Shown: in pieces, positions 1-10,417 of the stretch
How positions within the stretch are numbered: position 1 is the stretch's first letter
How the letters are laid out: every line of letters begins with the position of its first letter
NCBI GenBank assembly: GCA_023105745.1
Contig: JALGQZ010000009.1
Span: 45,847,967 to 45,911,966, forward strand
Length of the DNA: 64,000 bases
Reading direction: 5' to 3'
Origin: Austropuccinia psidii
Lineage: Eukaryota; Basidiomycota; Pucciniomycetes; Pucciniales; Sphaerophragmiaceae
The notes under the pieces: model-generated
Databases searched by the model: none
What the model was told of the DNA's origin: nothing
The model's input: only the letters and a program-made list of their open reading frames with translations
Translations under genes and position numbers: made by a program

Positions 1-1575
1 ACTCTACTCCATAAAAGAAGGGCTGTATCCATAGCAGTGTCATCTTTATGAAATGGTAATAATATGGGAGTTTTGCTATATCTGTCTACAATGACTAAGC
101 ACGAATTATAACTTTTGTCACCATTTGGAGGAAGTGCTGTGACCCAATCCATGTGAACAACTTCCCAAGGGGATTTTGGTTCTTGAATATGGATCATCAA
201 TCCAAATTTCTTGCCTGTGCTCCTGTTTGCGTTTTGGCATCTATCACAGGTATGGCAATATTCAATGGTTTCTTTCCTCCAAGATGGCCACCATGCACAG
301 TTCTTCACTTTTTCAAGTGTTCTGTCTTCTGACAGGTGTCCAGAGTAGATACTATCATGACATTCATGAAGAATGGTGTTGATAAGTAATCTACTGCACA
401 ATGTCATGACACAAGAATGTTTTGTTCTGTGGTAAATGATCCCATCAAACAAGTGAAATCTTCCTTCAGAATAGGAATTTTTCCAAACTTCATCAAGTGC
501 ATTAACTAAAGATGTATCCTTGCAGTCTTTATCTAATAAAGAAGTCAAGATATGGCAATTCTTGTCTTGTTTATAAGACTCTCTGACCTCTTCAAAGAAT
601 TCAGTCCCAATATCAGTTATGTTAATTCCTTCAATTGGAATCTGTGGTTCAGCTTCCAAAGGTACATAAGCTGGGTTATCAGGAGTGTTGGCTAAAGCCC
701 ATCTACTAAGTCCATCAGCATTCTTGTGAATGTTTCCTGCTTTATGAACTATAGTCATGTTTCCTCTATATTCTTGAATAGCTATTTGCCATCTCAACAT
801 ATGTCTGTTGGGAGTTTTCATGTTAGGGAGTGATTTTACTGCATTACAGTCAGTTATCACTTCAAAAACACTGCCATCAAGGTAATAGTGTAATTTCTCA
901 AGTGCCCATACCAAACATAAGCACTCCATTTGGCTTGCACCATATCTGGCTTCTGTTGGTTTGATTTGTCTTGAGATATAACAAACTGGTCCTTCTGTAG
1001 GTTTGTCATCAATAATTTGGACTTGGTGTAGGGCTTCTCCTAATCCATCTCCACATGCATCAATGTACAATTTAAAAGGAATATTCCAGTCAGGCATGAG
1101 GAGTAAAGGTGCTTCTGTAAGGGCTTTCTTTATCTTCTCATAGGCTTGCATTCTCTCCTGTGTCATCTCAAATACAGTCTGTTGATCACAGATTCTATAG
1201 AGTGATTTGGCTAGAATTGCAAAGTCTTTCAAGTGTTGCCTATAGTAACTAGCAAATCCAAGAAAAGACATCATCTCCTTTTTATTCTGGGGTATTGGCT
1301 TACGTAGCACTGCTGCCACTTTATTTTTGTCAATACCCAAGCTCAAACCAGAAACAACATGTCCTAATGCTTTGAGTTCTTCAAAACCAAAATTGCATTT
1401 CTTTAGTGAAATTTTCATGTTCACTTCTGCAACTTTATGAAGTACTCTTTCAAGTCTTTCAAGGTGCAAAGACCATGAATCAGAACATATGATAATATCA
1501 TCAATATAAATAATGAGCCATCCTTCAGACAATTCTGTAGGAAAGATGGTGTTCATCATCCTTTGATAATGGGAT
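1..1575 (-). pseudogene. E1 pol: RT palm/thumb, RNase H and integrase, open to the window edge
   Basis: Reading the minus strand from about 1575 to 1 gives roughly 520 codons without a stop, running off the window. It starts just after a one-base frameshift in FGIKNA. It contains the RT catalytic motif YIDD near 1515, the chromovirus-typical SFLGFA block, RNase H residues (LYIDACGDG near 1050), the integrase zinc-binding H..H and CHTCDRC near 230, and the first catalytic Asp in HMDWVT near 145. The remaining D and E and the C-terminus are outside the window. The protein would act in the virus-like particle and pre-integration complex. The enzyme motifs seen here look undamaged although upstream frames are broken. 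Confidence 0.85.
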
Positions 1576-1927
1576 GGGCATTTTTAATGCCAAATGGCAT
1601 TCTAAGATACTCATAAATACCACAGCTAGTGATAATTATAAGTAATTTCCTAGTTTTAGGCGTCAAAACATTTTGATGGAAGCCTTTTAATGCATCCATT
1701 GATGTTATATACTTGGCTTTAGACAATTGAGTCAAGGTTTCATGGATTCTAGGGATTGGATACCTATCTGGAAATGTGTAGGTATTCAAAGCTCTAAAAT
1801 CTCCAACCATTCTTGACTTATCATTATGCCAAGCAATGATAACAGGTGTTGTCACTTCAACCTCCTCATTATGGCCTACTTTCCTTAGTACACCAAGTTG
1901 GATTAACTCTTGGATATGTTTTTTCAA
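1556..1927 (-). pseudogene. E1 pol: RT fingers segment between two frameshifts
   Basis: The 123-codon frame encodes the N-terminal fingers of reverse transcriptase, with [30 protein letters not shown] and RYPIPRI, ending at FGIKNA. It follows the 612-codon gag-protease frame after a shift near 2010 and precedes the next pol frame after a shift near 1575. In E9 the same residues are uninterrupted in one frame, so both breaks are lesions of this copy rather than normal frameshift sites. GKSRM is NDKSRM here. Confidence 0.85.
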
Positions 1928-3762
1928 GGCCTCTCTAGCTCTGGGACTGGCTGGATAAGCTGGTCTTCTAAGTACTGGAGGATATGGTCTATCAATATTA
2001 AGAGTAATATAAGTTCATGTCCCCTTATAGCACCTAATGGTTCATTATCAGATGCAAATGCATTATTGTATGTGTATAATACATCAATAAGTTCATTCCT
2101 CATCTTTGGTGACAATGATGGATTAATTTGTGCTTCAACAAGTTGTTTAGACACAAATTCATCTTTGTAAGTATCTTTGACAGAAGACACTACAGATATC
2201 TGTTTTGGCATATTGGAGAAAGCAAATTTTTGCCTTTTGTTATCTCCAATTGTGAAATATCTGTCTTTATGGTTATTTATATCAATACCATAAATATTCA
2301 AGTAATCATTTCCAAGAATGATGTGCTGAGATGTGCAATTATCCATTACTACAATCTCAGTTTTCATTCTTACACTTCCTGCTGGATGTGGGAATACAAT
2401 ATTAGTGTCCAATATGCCCAAGGGGTAAATATTGTTACTGGCACTACTGAATTGTACACCTTCTATTGGTAATAGATGGTTTTTCCATTCAGGAAGTATA
2501 ATTTGGAGATAATCTTTGCCCACACAAGTGCAAAATGCCCCTGTATCCAAATTTACTTTGGCTTCAATATCACTTATCAGAGCTGATGTGATACAGGATG
2601 CCCCAGCAGTATAACCCTTTCCTCTAGCAGGTTTTGTTTTACACATTCTGGCATCTTGGATATTGATCAGGTTGCAGCAATCCTCACTGTACTGTGGCGA
2701 GTGGGTATGGACTTCTGTGACCTCAAAGAAAGCTGAAATGTTTTCAATGGGATAGTCCTCCACTGGTGTATCTTCAGAGACTGCAGAATCTTGATCAGAC
2801 TCTTCTTTCTCTTCAGTACACTGAATTTCTTCAATGACTTGAACTTCATTGATCTTTGTCTTCTTAGGGCAAGTGTTGGCTAAATTTGAAGTACTTCCAC
2901 ATTTATGACACTTCAAGACAGGTCTTTCTGGTCTTCTTTCCTCTCTAGAAATCTTTGAGACTATTTTGGACTCTATTGGGTTTCTAATCCAAGTCTTACC
3001 AATTCTTGTTCTGGTAATGATATCTTCCATAGCATTAATGTAGTCCTCTGTTGTACAGTGTTCCACACATCTGCTTTTGATAGCATGTTCCAGTTCTCCT
3101 CCACACTTTCTTAATATCTTCATATTAATCATAGTGTCAGACATATCTGGATGTAAAGCAGATAATCTGTCTTTTTGTTTGAAGAACCAAGTAAGTGGTT
3201 TATCTTTTTCTGAGTTAAAAATAGCACTTTCAAAAGCATTTTCCATTTCAAACCTCCAAGAATTATTGGCCCATTTGGTAATTACTTCAAATTTCCACCA
3301 AGACCAGTCATGTCTTCCATGATCTATTCTCATCTTGTAATACCATTTCTTTGCAGTATTGGTAAACAAACAATGTAATTTACCCACTATGATTTCATCA
3401 GGTATATTAAAGTCTTCTTGCAACATATCAATAGTCCTGATGAATTCAATATGGTTGTATTCTCCTTCACCAGAGAATGTTGGCCATTCTTCTGATTTGG
3501 GAATATCCTTTGCAGAAATAACATTTTCTCGTAAGAATGGGGTCAAAATTTCTTTAACAGAATGTTTTTCTTCAGTCAAAGGTGTAGAATGTCTTGGCCT
3601 ATGTGGTTCATGATTCTTATGAATTTGTTCCACACTTGCAATTATTTCATTCTTCAATTTCTGTCTCTCACTGTCACTTTTTGCTAAATGTATAGCAAAT
3701 TGATTGGTGTTCTTAACTATTTGTAAGACATGGTCTTCAAGAGTTTTAAGTCTATCATTCAT
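1924..3762 (-). pseudogene. E1 gag capsid, nucleocapsid and protease (612 codons)
   Basis: The frame starts at MNDRLKTLEDH in a coiled-coil-like region. It covers the gag capsid (WPTFSGEGEYNHIEF through KWYYKM and the WSWW block), a zinc knuckle and the aspartic protease. The knuckle reads CHKCGSTSNLANTC, so the usual His of CX2CX4HX4C is Asn. The protease active site is LDTGAFCTCVG, a normal DTG. The last about 28 residues are out of frame with RT because of a small indel near 2010. The frame upstream of 3762 is open back to about 4000 except for one TAG near 3812, so the listed Met is not necessarily the start. Gag assembles particles and binds RNA; protease matures the polyprotein. Confidence 0.85.
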
Positions 3763-3983
3763 GTCAAGAATGGAAAGATCTCCTATGTTATTATTCTGAG
3801 CTTGACATTGGTTCTAAATTCTTTTACAAGTATTGTCAATTGACTCAAGGGTGAGAGTTGTCAATTGATGCCATTCAGAATGTTTCTTGTCACTTTTCTT
3901 TAAATCATTGATGTCTAATGTAATTTGCTTTAACTTTGACTCAAGTTTGCCAATTTCTACATTAATACTTCTTTGTACATCAG

Positions 3984-4766
3984 TTATTTGCGTGGAAAAG
4001 TCCTATTCATCCTTTCCTGCTCCTTGGCTGTGAATTCCATAAGAGGCTGGCCATATTGAAGACACTGTCCACAGCTGAAGGCTCCAATTTGGGGATCCTG
4101 TACCCTTGTGGGTAAGGTCTGTGCCAATTGGCTTTGCCTTTGCCCTTTCCTTGATGGTTCTTGGGACCTCGCTGCTTCTTCTGAGGTCCTTTGGGCTTGT
4201 CTTTGGACGTGTCTGGAGCTGGTTTGGAGCTGGTAGATGCCACTGGGGCTTCTGTCTCCAAAGCTGGAGTCATTTCCAACTCTTTCTTCTGGTCTATGGA
4301 TAAAAGACTTTGGTTCTTCAACCAATTCTTTATCTTTTTGACCTTGTCTTTGCAAGACAGGGGCCTCCAACCTCCTAAGAGTTCTATGGTCTTCTCCTGA
4401 CCCAGAAAGATCTTGATGTGTAAGTGGGAGTTCATGGCCCCCTGCCAAAGGCTTGGGCAGATTTCCCACTCCTCTTCTTTGGCTGCTCTGAACCAATTTT
4501 TGTACTGGCTCTGATATATTTCTATTGCTGCCACTTGAAAATGGTTCAGCCCTGGAAATATTATCACAAATTAGTTCAGGCTCAGAATTTATGTCAAAAT
4601 CTGTTGGTACAGACCTTGGGGAATGGGGGGCAACTCTGGCATCCTCCAAATGTGTCTTTCTTGTGGAAGACTTGGCACTTCTGGATTTGGTCTTGCCTCT
4701 TCCTTGTCCACATCCATCTGGTTGGACTGAATAGTTGCTTCCATTTCTGGTATGCACCATTTTCAC
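3984..4766 (-). pseudogene. E1 overlapping frame-A ORF (260 codons)
   Basis: This ORF begins MKMVHTRNGSNYSVQ. The third residue aligns with the start of E2 (MTTRRGSQYSIQS) and E9 ([11 protein letters not shown]). The first about 60 residues show third-position differences between E1 and E2, so the very N-terminus may be real. After that it reads as a low-complexity shadow of frame B, and its last 18 residues belong to frame B by an indel. I list it because it contains the ATG that a gene finder would choose. Confidence 0.4.
4007..4567 (-). pseudogene. E1 frame-B leader protein (conserved N-terminal ORF)
   Basis: This frame is +1 relative to the longer ORF 4766-3984. It carries IYQSQYKNW, a W-rich block, MNSHLHIKIFLG, GGWRPLS, then a basic PK-rich linker and GYRIPK..AVDSVFNMA. 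The same residues occur in E9 (47645-48238) and E2 (13075-12689), and as a decayed form in E7. So this frame is selected and the longer overlapping one is probably not. No known domain is recognised. It may be an N-terminal gag-like (matrix) part. An indel near the end moves its last residues (MEFTAKEQERM) into the other frame. Confidence 0.6.
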
Positions 4767-4811
4767 GTCAATTTAAGGATAAAAGGTGAAAATATAAGAT
4801 AAAATACACAC

Positions 4812-4955
4812 CTTTTGGTGGTAATTTAGCTTTTTCTGGGTTGAATAAGGTGCCTCTTTTAGCAATTTGCACCTCAATACTGTCTTCAGATTCTGGACTA
4901 GTGATATATCTCTTACTGAGTCTGTTGCCAGCTGCACAGTATTTGATTAAAGACA
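4812..4955 (-). other. E1 candidate spliced leader exon
   Basis: It is bounded by a T-rich 3' splice site (TTTTTTTAG) before TGTCTT and by the donor AAAAG/GTGTGT. A second intron of about 65 nt would end at the CAG of ATACCAG (4747). The frame is open. It starts with TG, so a preceding exon ending in A would create the start codon ATG TCT. The same acceptor-TGT layout is present in E2 and E9. Confidence 0.45.
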
Positions 4956-5325
4956 CTAAAAAAATTATAAAAGAGAAAAAATTATTTTTTATACTTTTTA
5001 AAATATTTTTAAAGATTTTTTATAAGTTACATTTTTTTTAATATTAAAAAAAAAATATTCTTTTTGAAGAAAAAAAATTAAAATTTAAGATTTTGAATGA
5101 AAATTAATTCAGAGTAACTCAAAGAATAATTTTATAAGTTTTTGGGTGTGAAAAAGCCACGTGTAAAAACAGTATAAATTTAAACCAAATTCCTCAATGA
5201 AAAAGATTTCCAAAAAAATTTCAAAAATAAGAATTATTTTAACTTTAAAATGAAAGAAAAAAAATATCAAATTAATATATTTTAGAGCTTAAAAATATAT
5301 TAATTAAGGGTACAAGGTTCAAAAA

Positions 5326-5356
5326 ACACGGCCAGGCCCCCAAATGTAAGATTTGG
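5326..5356 (-). repeat. Duplicate of primer site plus LTR edge
   Basis: The sequence ACACGGCCAGGCCCCCAAA followed by TGTAAGATTTG occurs here and again at the true junction 5428-5458. The copy includes about 11 bases of LTR, so it is a duplicated junction, about 102 bp apart. Confidence 0.8.
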
Positions 5357-5427
5357 GTAGGTATGGTGGTTTTTTAGAACACAAAAATGAATTCTAGACT
5401 ATGTTTATATCCAAAACTCTGGTTACA

Positions 5428-5447
5428 ATCACGGCCAGGCCCCCAAA
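5428..5447 (-). other. E1 primer binding site
   Basis: Reading the minus strand directly after LTR-A gives TTTGGGGGCCTGGCCGTGAT. E9 has nearly the same 20 bases at the same place (47104-47123). The TGG two bases after the LTR end fits a tRNA 3'-CCA. I do not recognise which tRNA. Confidence 0.65.
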
Positions 5448-7419
5448 TGTAAGATTTGACTATGAAACTGATGATAATATTACTATTAATCAACAGTCCT
5501 ATGTCTGTTCTTATGAAATATAATAATAAAAATTATTATAACCACAATTAAATAATTATAAAATTATTTCTTTCACGTGTTATACACTACTAGTGATTAT
5601 AACAGTGAGCAGTAATTGTCTACAAGAATCAATTACAAGAAGAATTTAATAATAAAAACTTCTTTTATTAAAATAATAAAATTATCTTAATATATAATCA
5701 TCTTTTACAAGAATAATTATAGAGATAATTCTTGAAGAAAACTATTACTAGAGAAAAATTGTAAGAATTAAAGATAAATGACCCACTAATACTCCAAAGA
5801 ACTTATTGATAGATAAAAGTAGAGAAATTTGACGTGGAATTGTGGATTTAAGGGATCAAAAGGATTTATAACAGTATTACAACAATATATAGTTGGATTC
5901 TATGATTTCACGTCTTTCTGGTTGATTCTGAAAGATTTAAAACACTTAAGAATAGCTGTAACTAATACTTACTTGTTGGTAATAATGATTTAATAAATTG
6001 ATAAGATCATTTTTGGAAAAAACAGCAAGAGGAGGCCTCTTTTAAGTCAACAACAGCTCACAGAGGCGTGCCATGGAGCGAACTGAAAAACCAGTGAGTG
6101 AGAAAACAATAAACCCTTTTGGTTTATTGATTGCATCATTATTTGTCACGTAACATTATCATAATTACTTATTTGATGCTTTTACGTGACTACCAACCCC
6201 AATATGGTTAAGAATAAAAGGAGTAACACTTGTAAATCTTCTTTTATTCTAAAAAAATCATTGATTTCTCAAAGGTATCAATGCTATTGCCAATTTCATC
6301 ACAGGTTGTAATTACTGTGAATTTTTGAAGATTCAGTGTTTCACGTAGAATAACCAAAATGGACTGTAAGTAAAACTTTTAATTTTACTAGTAAAACTGT
6401 AATTCTTTTGGGTTGTACCATAGATAATACAGTTCTTCTTTAGTTCTGAAAGTTTCAGAAAGATTCATTAAGAATTGTATTTTTAATGAATTTTTGAAGT
6501 TTTTACCTCATTTCTACATAGAATTGCAAATAGCAGTATTTTGCTGGTTGCTATGAGGTAAATCAATGAATATATGTCCAAAAAGTGTTTTAATTACTTT
6601 TTTAGGGTCTAGTCATGGAAAGTCATCAAGAATTGACGTGGTTACAGGAGTGTAAGTAGCTTTTTACCTCCTTGGCACGTCAAAATAGCAGGTTATTTGC
6701 TATTTTCTGGTGTTTTACAGTAGTTGTAACTTGGTAACCAAGTTCCAAAAGAGTTTTGGTTTACAAATTGTGCCAAGATGAGCCATGGAGCCATGCTCTG
6801 GAGCTATCCACGCCTCTGAGGCCTCAGAAGTTGGGTACCCTGGCTATCTTTGATGTCTTTTGTCCCACTTACTTATTTTTCACGTAAAAATAGAAAATTA
6901 AGCTTAAAGTGAGATATCCACTATGGGTGTACCAAAAGTCCATGTAAGAATACCATGATATTAAGTTCTCAAAACATGCATAACACTATTCTTAGTGTAT
7001 ATGTAACATGGGATTTCTCACTTTCCCATTATTTTGGCTAAAAATCAAGAAAAACAAAAATTTTCATGGATCTTTTATGTGGTATTAATGATGTGGTATT
7101 GAAGTATTTTCCATTTTACCACCTCAAATACTTAAATTGAGCTTATTCACTCTATGGAGCTACCCTAGGTGAACTTTTGTGTAGAATCCAAATCTGGTCT
7201 TAAATCCATGGATTTATATACTCAATAAAAAGTTATTCATCTTTTCTGAAATTGAAAATGATGAATTTTGGATATATGCATGGCTTATGAGTTGTGCATA
7301 ATTCAAAATTTCTTTTTAAGATAATTGTGGCCTTTTTGGGTATGTAAAATATACCTCAAGGCTCACAAAATATTTCTTGTGACCTTTTTGGGTTAGTGGT
7401 CATATCTCAAAGGTTCACA
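5448..7419 (-). repeat. LTR-A, shared by E1 (5' LTR) and E2 (3' LTR)
   Basis: On the plus strand it begins TGTAAG and ends TTCACA, so on the minus strand it runs TGTGAA...CTTACA. The left edge abuts the primer site of E1. The right edge abuts TTCCCTACCACC, the complement of a polypurine tract, belonging to E2. It is AT-rich and contains no gene. Compared with LTR-B (14044-15995) the ends match, but much of the middle has diverged strongly. Confidence 0.85.
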
Positions 7420-7431
7420 TTCCCTACCACC
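7420..7431 (-). other. E2 polypurine tract
   Basis: On the minus strand GGTGGTAGGGAA directly precedes TGTGAACC of LTR-A. The intact element E9 has AGGGGGAGGGAA before TGTGAGCC. It is expected to prime plus-strand DNA synthesis. Confidence 0.7.
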
Positions 7432-7537
7432 AAAAAAGATTTTTACACAATCTGATATGTGTAATCAGGGTATCATCCACTGTCCTACCTCTTCAATAGA
7501 CTTTGTTAGTCTTGAAGCTCAATAATGCTTAACTGTT

Positions 7538-8332
7538 TTATTTTTCAGGCTTTGTTTCATGCCTGAATCTTCTTAGTAGTTTATCAGCATTTGTTATATC
7601 TTTCTCAAGTAGCCATTCATCTTCTTGAGTTGAATTTTTATACCTTACAAGGTATTCTCTTTCTTTTTTGTTTCTTGTCCTTCTTTCTTTAAGGACTTTT
7701 GATATTTTCTTTTCCTCTCCTTTTTCCAAGGGGAAAATTTCAAGTGGGGGTTTCTTTCTTAGTGGAAATAACTCCTTGTCACTTGAGCTGTAAGGTTTTA
7801 TTAGACTTACAGGGAAAGTTAGGTGTTTGTTCATTAGTTCACCTGTGACTTCCAATTGCACAGCATTGGGTCCATGAAGTGCTTTTATCATAAATGGTCA
7901 TGCAAAGGAATATTTTAATTTCTTTGGGCGTTTTATGTTATTGAAATTAAGGGTTGGTACTAGGACCAAGTCTCCTATGTTGAAATCAGGTGGCTTATGA
8001 CTTTTATCCCATCTTTCCTTTGCATATTTGAAAGAATCTTGCATACATCTGTTTGCATGGTGTCTTGCCTTGTCAAGCATTATCTTAAAACTGCTTTCTG
8101 TTGGGTGTATATCCACTGAGTTCTTTTTGAGGGTATCATAAGGAAGTCTTAGATTCCAACCTTCTTCTAGCATTGCTGGTGTTTTACCAGTAGAAGAATG
8201 GATTGATGTCTTATATGCCAGTTCAAGAGATGGTATTAGTGTACACCAATCATGGGTAAAACCATCAGAGTCTTTGAATTCTATCCCATAAGCACAGAAA
8301 CTTCTGATCAGGTCCTCTAAGGTCTGTATCAT
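7538..8332 (-). pseudogene. E2 integrase C-terminal part with chromodomain
   Basis: Two frames (8332-7898 and 7891-7538) encode the end of the integrase core (MIQTLEDLIRSF), the region after the core, GDLVLVPTLNF, the interrupted GPF/IKALHGPNAV module, and a chromodomain-like end (KKISKVLKERR, EYLVRYKN, EDEWLLEKDI). A stop near 7892 separates them. The chromodomain would target integration to marked chromatin. Immediately upstream the codon for the catalytic Glu of D,D-35-E is TAA (about 8336), so the enzyme is dead. Confidence 0.8.
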
Positions 8333-8477
8333 TCTTTATGCTAAACCATCAGTTTGGGGATGGTAAGCTGTTGAGAATGATAACTTTATCCCAAACAAGT
8401 TATGGAGATTTGTCCATAATGCTGAAGTGAACTTTGGGTCTCTGTCATTTATAATATTTTGGAATAATCCTGTATGG

Positions 8478-8891
8478 CTAATAGACCTTATTCCATATCA
8501 TTATGGCTGTGTCCATAGCTGTGTCATCCTTATGACATGGTAGGAACATGGGAGTTTTTCTATATTTGTCAACCAATACTAGGCATGCATTATAGCTTCT
8601 GTCTCCTCCTGGAGGTAATGCTGTTACCCAATCCGTATGAACTGTTTCCCAAGGGGATTTTGGTTCTTGGATTTGGATCATCATTCCAAATTTCTTTCCT
8701 GTGGCTCTGTTGGCTTTTTGATATCTGTCACAGGTTTGGCAGTATTCTATAACATCTTTCTTCCAATTTGGCCACCAAGAGCAGGTTTTTACCCTCTCTA
8801 GTGTCCTGTCTTCTGAAAGGTGTCCAGCTGCAACACCATCATTACATTCATGTAAAATAGTTTTTATCAGGGTTCTATCTGTTAAGGCCAT
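8478..8891 (-). pseudogene. E2 integrase zinc-binding and first core part
   Basis: It carries the H..H half of the HHCC domain ([15 protein letters not shown]) and YCQTCDRYQ, where the second Cys of the usual CDRC is Tyr. The first catalytic Asp is in [13 protein letters not shown], and [14 protein letters not shown] follows. The frame stops at WNKVY before the second Asp. Confidence 0.8.
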
Positions 8892-9229
8892 AACACATGT
8901 GTGTTTTGTTCTATGGTAAAGGATTCCATCAAGGAGGTGGAATCTTCCTTCATCATATGCCTTTTTCCATGTTGCATCTAGTTTTGATGAAAGTGATGGG
9001 TCTTTGCAGTCTTTAGTTAGAAGTTGGCTTAAGATATGGCAATTTTTGTCTATCCTATAGCTTTCTTTAACTTGGTTAAAGAATTCTGTGCCAATGTCTG
9101 TAACACATATTCCTTCTATATGGTGTTCTTCTTGTGGTACACATGCTAGATTGTCAGGGGTATTTGCTAGAGCCCATCTGCATTTTTATGAATATTTCCA
9201 GATTTATGAACAATAGTCATATTTCCTCT

Positions 9230-10366
9230 TTATTCTTGGATAGCAATTTGCCATCTCAGCATATGTCTATTTGGAGTTTTCATATTTAATAGAGATTTTA
9301 CAGCATTACAGTCTGTAATCACATCAAATACGTTTCCATCCAAGTAGTAATGTAATTTTTCTAAAGCCCACACTAAGCAGAGGCGTTCCATTTGGCTTTC
9401 TCCATATCTTGCTTCTGTTGGCCTTATCTGTCTTGAAATAAAACAGATTGGTCCTTCCACTGGTTTATCATTGATAATTTGTGTCTGGTGTAGTGCAGCA
9501 CCCAGTCCTTCTCCACAAGCATCAATGTAAAGTTTGAAGGGTAGTTTCCAATCTGGCATTGGAAGAAATGGGGCATATGTTAAGGAATTGTTCAATTCTT
9601 CATATGCCTTGACTCTTTCTTCTGTCATTTCATAGACTGTTTGTTGGTCACATAGTTTGTACAAGGATTTAGCAATTTTTGCAAAGTCCTTTATATGCTT
9701 TCTATAGTAACCAGCAAATCCTAGAAATGATTGCATTAATTTTTTGGTTTGAGGCATTGTTTTAAGTATTACTGCTGCTACTTTATTCTTGTCTATGCCT
9801 AGACTAAGTCCAGATACCACATGTCCTAGTGCTTTTAATTCACTGTATGCAAAATGACACTTTTTCAACGAAATTTTCATATTCACTTGGACTATTTTTT
9901 GTAGTACCCTTTCTAGTCTTGTAAGGTGATTTTCCCAAGTTTCTGAGCAAACTATGATATAATCAATATAGATAATTAACCATCCTTCTAATAATTCTTC
10001 AGGAAATATTGTATTCATCATTCTTTGATAATGGGAAGGTGCATTTTTTATGCCAAATGGCATTCTTAAGTATTCAAAATTTCCACAGTGTACTATTATC
10101 CTCAGTAGTTTTTTGGCATTGTCTGTTAAGACATTTTGATGAAAACCCTTTAAGGCATCCATGGCTTTCATGAACTTAGCTTGTGACAATTGGGTCAATG
10201 TCTCATGGACCCTGGGTATTGGATACCTGTGTGGAATGGTATAGGTGTTCAGGGCTCTGAAGTCTCCTACCATCCTTGATTTTCCATTATGCCAAGTTAT
10301 AATGACAGGTGTAGTGACTTCTACCTGCTCATTATGTCCTACCTTTCTTAATACTCCAAGGTCCAT
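9230..10366 (-). pseudogene. E2 RT and RNase H (378 codons)
   Basis: RT blocks are in order: [38 protein letters not shown], then [11 protein letters not shown], where the catalytic YIDD is YIDY. RNase H follows with [31 protein letters not shown] and [11 protein letters not shown]. The loss of the second Asp of YIDD would by itself abolish polymerase activity. The frame is continuous with the upstream gag-protease frame apart from one TAA at 10418-10420, and ends at IAIQE-TAA, where E1 and E9 have Tyr. Confidence 0.85.
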
Positions 10367-10417
10367 TAATTCTTTAATGTGTACCTCTAGGGCTTCTCTA
10401 GCCCTTGGACTAGCTGG

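Larger units (their letters stand above)
1..7419 (-). mobile_element. E1: family A Ty3/gypsy chromovirus, left-truncated by window
   Basis: Minus-strand LTR retrotransposon. Its 5' LTR is LTR-A (5448-7419). The primer site lies at 5428-5447, followed by leader, gag, protease, RT, RNase H and integrase down to position 1, where the window ends inside the integrase core. Order and protein similarity match the intact copy E9. At least three breaks are visible: an in-frame TAG near 3812, a frameshift near 2010 and a frameshift near 1575. The long frames between them show decay is modest. Its 3' LTR would lie left of the window. LTR-A is also the 3' LTR of E2, so E1 and E2 form a tandem. Confidence 0.9.
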
